Assembly: GCA_017399965.1 (NCBI GenBank) | Contig: JAFQAP010000002.1 | Span: 17,694-81,693, forward strand | Direction: 5' to 3' | Length of the DNA: 64,000 nucleotides | Source of the DNA: Clostridia bacterium | GTDB taxonomy: Bacteria > Bacillota > Clostridia > Oscillospirales > CAG-382 | Shown here: piece by piece, positions 61,356 through 64,000 of the stretch | How positions within the stretch are numbered: the first letter of the stretch is position 1 | How the letters are laid out: every line of letters begins with the position of its first letter | Notes under the pieces: model-generated | What the model saw: the letters and a program-made list of their open reading frames with translations, nothing else | Database searches by the model: none | Told to the model about the DNA's origin: nothing | Translations under genes and position numbers: made by a program

Positions 61356-63389
61356 ATGTGGTACATAATTAGTGTTTTAATTCTGATTGTCGAGATTCTG
61401 CTGCTTGTCGGTTTTGTTATCGGTCGATTTAAGAAAAAGCAAATTAATGAAACGGTAGTGTTTATTGCCACCGTCTTTGTAGTCAATTTTTCGATGCACC
61501 TGCTTCCATTTCTTTACAATGTAATTGAGCTTGGCGAACAAACCAACATCCCCTTTGGTTTGCTCGGATGCTTTGGCTCGGCAATGATGCTATTCGTTGG
61601 AGAGCCTAATGTGGAAGCCGTAGCAGGCTTTGCTAATGTTTTTACGGTATTTGCAGTCGCATATGTTTTGGGCGTTCTTATTGCTCTGCTCACCACCATC
61701 AGCACGGCGATCGAGGTGTTCAGTAATACGATTATCAATGGTTTCCGTGTGGCAAAGGCACTCAAAAAAGAGAGCTGTGATATTGTAGTTGGCAACAGTC
61801 CCAAGGCGCTCCATTATGCCAAGACTTGTAACACGGTATTGCTAATTGACGATAGCATAAGCAAGGACTGTGTAAAAGAGCTTATTGGAGATGGCTACGC
61901 CGTTTTACATAAGGGCTTTACCGAGCAATTGCTTGCCTCCCGACAGTTTAACACAGCAACCCGTTATAACATAGTTTGCCCGAGCAGTGAAAAAGCATTA
62001 GATTATGTTGAGGCTTTTATCGCATATAAAAAAGCAGAAACAAATGCTAAACATACGCACTTATACGTAGAGATGAATGGCACAGAGGCTGAAACCGTCC
62101 GCCGTGAGATTGTTGAGAAAAACGGGATGGAAGAATATATTGACACCTTCAGCACAAACGAGCTTTTAGCCAGAACCTTTGCCCACGCAAATCCCGTTAC
62201 AAAGTATCTACCGAAAGAATACATTGAGGATGCCGCTATTAAGCAAGGCACCGAAATTAGTGTGTTTGTGCTTGGGTTTGGCACTCTTGGTCAGGAAGTA
62301 TATCGTCAGTCGGTACTGAATAATCAACTTGTTACCTTTGACGGTGAATATAAAGTGCTGCCGATCAACTACTATTTGTGTGACACGGGCATTGATGCTA
62401 CCGAGTGGAATATCGGCGGTTTGGCCGAGGAGCTTGAAGAGCTGAATGCATCAGAATACTTTCCTTTGCCAGAGTTGCCATTCAAAACAACCATCATTGA
62501 CAAGGCGCCTACCTCCCGTGAGGTGCTGGCTGCTATCAAGGCGCAGGTTAAAAAGGATAATAGCTACACACTGGTTATTATTGACACAAATGAGAATAGC
62601 CGCAATATTGAGCTTGGTGCTAAACTGAAAACCAAACTATTTGGTGCTGATAGTTACCATCTGTTTGTGCGAAGTGAAGCTGTTTACACCGAGGATGACG
62701 ATGTCGTCACCTACTTTGGCAATAGTGAAGACGTGTTTAATCACGATGTAATCGTGAACGATAGCTTGTCTGCAATGGCGAAGAAACTCAACGAAGTTTA
62801 TACAGCACAGTATGCCGGTGCAGAAGAACGGAATCGCCCCGACTTTGCCGAGTACATACAGAAAAAAGCCGAGAAGGATTGGAAGGCTCTTGACTATTTC
62901 ACACTGTATTCCAACATCTATTTGGCAATGAATTTGAGAACAAAACTAAACCTGCTCGGACTTGATTACGTTAAGGACGGCAACGGTGCAAACACCGCAC
63001 TTATCGGTGAGCGTCACGGGCGCAAAGGCGAATATGCTTACAGTGAATATTTCACTCCCTCTGTCCGTAATGCGCTGATCGCTCAAGAGCATGCAAGATG
63101 GAATGCGTATCACTTGCTAAGCGAATATCTGCCCCTTGATAAAAACGGTATTACTGTCAAGTCGCAAGACGGCAAAAAGGTACGCTTTAACGTAAAGAAC
63201 ACAGCAGCGAAAAAGCACGCTTGCCTTACCACCTATAACGGACTGAACGAGTTGTCTTCCTACCTTGCCCAAAAGGCCGGTAACGGATGCACTGCCGCAG
63301 ACTATGACTATTACATTTATGATGAAATGCTGATTACCTCGGCTGAGGAACTATTAACCTCCCTTGGCTATTCGGTAATCGAAAAATAA
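61356..63389 (+). CDS. Membrane protein with TrkA-N-like and RyR-like domains
   Basis: A 677-residue protein. Residues 1-115 have three or four membrane helices with a Gly-rich, possibly re-entrant segment near 65-82. From 140 an NAD-binding TrkA-N-like domain follows (D-I-V-V-G-N-S-P-K, V-L-L-I-D-D-S), with a second Rossmann-like loop near 310 (V-L-G-F-G-T-L-G). The C-terminal part near 570-650 has E-H-A-R-W-N-A-Y and K-K-H-A-C-L-T-T-Y-N-G-L, like RyR domains. Such channel-plus-sensor proteins are predicted conflict effectors. I start at the ATG at 61356, with AAAGGAG upstream. Confidence 0.72.
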   Translation: MWYIISVLILIVEILLLVGFVIGRFKKKQINETVVFIATVFVVNFSMHLLPFLYNVIELGEQTNIPFGLLGCFGSAMMLFVGEPNVEAVAGFANVFTVFAVAYVLGVLIALLTTISTAIEVFSNTIINGFRVAKALKKESCDIVVGNSPKALHYAKTCNTVLLIDDSISKDCVKELIGDGYAVLHKGFTEQLLASRQFNTATRYNIVCPSSEKALDYVEAFIAYKKAETNAKHTHLYVEMNGTEAETVRREIVEKNGMEEYIDTFSTNELLARTFAHANPVTKYLPKEYIEDAAIKQGTEISVFVLGFGTLGQEVYRQSVLNNQLVTFDGEYKVLPINYYLCDTGIDATEWNIGGLAEELEELNASEYFPLPELPFKTTIIDKAPTSREVLAAIKAQVKKDNSYTLVIIDTNENSRNIELGAKLKTKLFGADSYHLFVRSEAVYTEDDDVVTYFGNSEDVFNHDVIVNDSLSAMAKKLNEVYTAQYAGAEERNRPDFAEYIQKKAEKDWKALDYFTLYSNIYLAMNLRTKLNLLGLDYVKDGNGANTALIGERHGRKGEYAYSEYFTPSVRNALIAQEHARWNAYHLLSEYLPLDKNGITVKSQDGKKVRFNVKNTAAKKHACLTTYNGLNELSSYLAQKAGNGCTAADYDYYIYDEMLITSAEELLTSLGYSVIEK

Positions 63390-63408
63390 ACATGATTGGA
63401 GAAGTGCT

Positions 63409-64000
63409 ATGAAGCTGGTATTTGTATCTTCAACCTTCCGTGATATGCAGTTTGAACGGGACGCACTCAATACCCGTGTTGTGCCCCGTATCAATCAATT
63501 TTTGGAGCGTTATTCGGAGACCATTCACTTTGGCGATCTGCGCTGGGGCGTAAACACCACGGAACTCGAAAGCGAAGAATCCTCCAAAAAGGTTTTGAAG
63601 GTGTGTCTTGACCAAATTGACGACTGTAAGCCGTATATGATCATCTTTATTGGTGAACGTTACGGCTGGATTCCATCACGAGATTTGCTTCATAGTGCAG
63701 CACTCCTCAAAGGAATGGACGTATCCTCAATCAAAGAGGATACCTCTGTTACCGAGCTTGAAATTGAATACGGTGCGTTGCTTAATCCCGACTATGAGGG
63801 ACGTATATTATTCTATTTTCGCAATCCCTTTGATATGTCGGAAATGACCGAAGAACAAAAAGCCGACTATATTTCCGAGTCGCCTTTGCATAAGGAAAAG
63901 ATTGAGCAATTAAAGGCACAAATTAAAGAAAAATATCCCGATTATATACGCTACTATGATGTTTCCTACGATGCAGATGCGGGTAAACTTGTGGGCTTAG
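63409..64000 (+). CDS. DUF4062 protein, N-terminus (runs off the window)
   Basis: The visible 197 residues are the DUF4062 domain: V-F-V-S-S-T-F-R-D-M-Q-F-E-R-D at the start, D-L-R-W-G-V-N, F-I-G-E-R-Y-G-W and S-V-T-E-L-E-I-E-Y-G-A-L. DUF4062 is usually the N-terminal sensor or effector part of large STAND/NACHT ATPases with C-terminal repeats. GGAGAAG precedes the ATG, 20 bases after the membrane protein gene. The ATPase and repeats, if present, lie beyond 64000. Confidence 0.85.
   Translation, partial: MKLVFVSSTFRDMQFERDALNTRVVPRINQFLERYSETIHFGDLRWGVNTTELESEESSKKVLKVCLDQIDDCKPYMIIFIGERYGWIPSRDLLHSAALLKGMDVSSIKEDTSVTELEIEYGALLNPDYEGRILFYFRNPFDMSEMTEEQKADYISESPLHKEKIEQLKAQIKEKYPDYIRYYDVSYDADAGKLVGL

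Noticed and set aside
1..64000. CRISPR array
   Set aside because: No evenly spaced direct repeats of 24-37 bases with unique spacers were seen; the tandem repeats at 4128 and 24280 have only two copies and no spacers.

Overview
The window looks like a chromosomal segment of a low-to-mid GC Firmicute of the class Clostridia, probably an uncultured gut or rumen Oscillospiraceae/Ruminococcaceae-like anaerobe. The signs are strong AGGAGG ribosome sites, sigma-A promoters with TTGACA/TATAAT and 17-bp spacers, lipoprotein signal peptides of Gram-positive type, ferrous iron uptake with a FeoB-associated Cys-rich peptide, and typical clostridial families (DUF1538, YwaF-like, DUF5714, NifX-like). There is no rRNA and no CRISPR array. 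One tRNA is present, and it is only a 3' fragment.

Layout. 0-2.7 kb: feoA-feoB-FeoB-associated peptide behind two candidate DtxR-type operators. 2.8-5.7 kb: a phosphotyrosine phosphatase, a DUF2971 protein, a tandem intergenic repeat and a lone HipA-like kinase. 5.7-11.2 kb: aquaporin, then metY-metA-rmlB-flavodoxin. 11.2-18 kb: a DeoR regulator divergent from an AAA ATPase, a DUF2019-like protein, an intracellular glycosidase-like protein, a HAD hydrolase, a multi-hairpin intergenic element, an AIM24 protein and an alpha/beta hydrolase. 17.9-20.8 kb: an ArsR-AraC fusion regulator divergent from a split HMA peptide and a Zn/Cd P-type ATPase, with one perfect operator between them. 21-24.3 kb: a YwaF-like protein, then a DUF1538 transporter followed by two PII-like proteins. 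24.4-31.2 kb: a compact type IV pilus operon (pilB, pilC, pilD, pilM-like, three small or minor pilins, major pilin; no pilT seen).

31.4-54.4 kb is the most coherent part and reads as an extracellular nucleic-acid scavenging region. On the + strand a 5'-nucleotidase/guanylate kinase fusion, an RDD protein, an ABC importer with its binding lipoprotein, a staphylococcal-nuclease-like lipoprotein and two surface OB-fold repeat proteins form one run. Facing it, a tightly packed - strand operon runs deoC-deoD-deoB-cdd-udp-DHH-DHH-surE-endonuclease I, with the secreted endonuclease translationally coupled to surE. A tandem 5'-nucleotidase lipoprotein lies just upstream. Together these cover surface cleavage of nucleic acid, dephosphorylation, import, base release, and feeding of pentose into glycolysis as acetaldehyde and glyceraldehyde-3-phosphate.

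54.5-60.6 kb is a patchwork of small single-gene units (cyclase, methyltransferase, DUF5714, a frameshifted arsC, NifX-like, MATE) with decayed sequence between them. At 60.63-60.69 kb lies the 3' part of a tRNA-Ser without its 5' half, the usual scar of an integrated element. By its orientation the element should lie to the right. Its visible content is an XRE regulator, a membrane protein with TrkA-N-like and RyR-like domains, and the start of a DUF4062 (STAND-type) protein that runs off the window. This is a strong candidate for a defence or conflict island.
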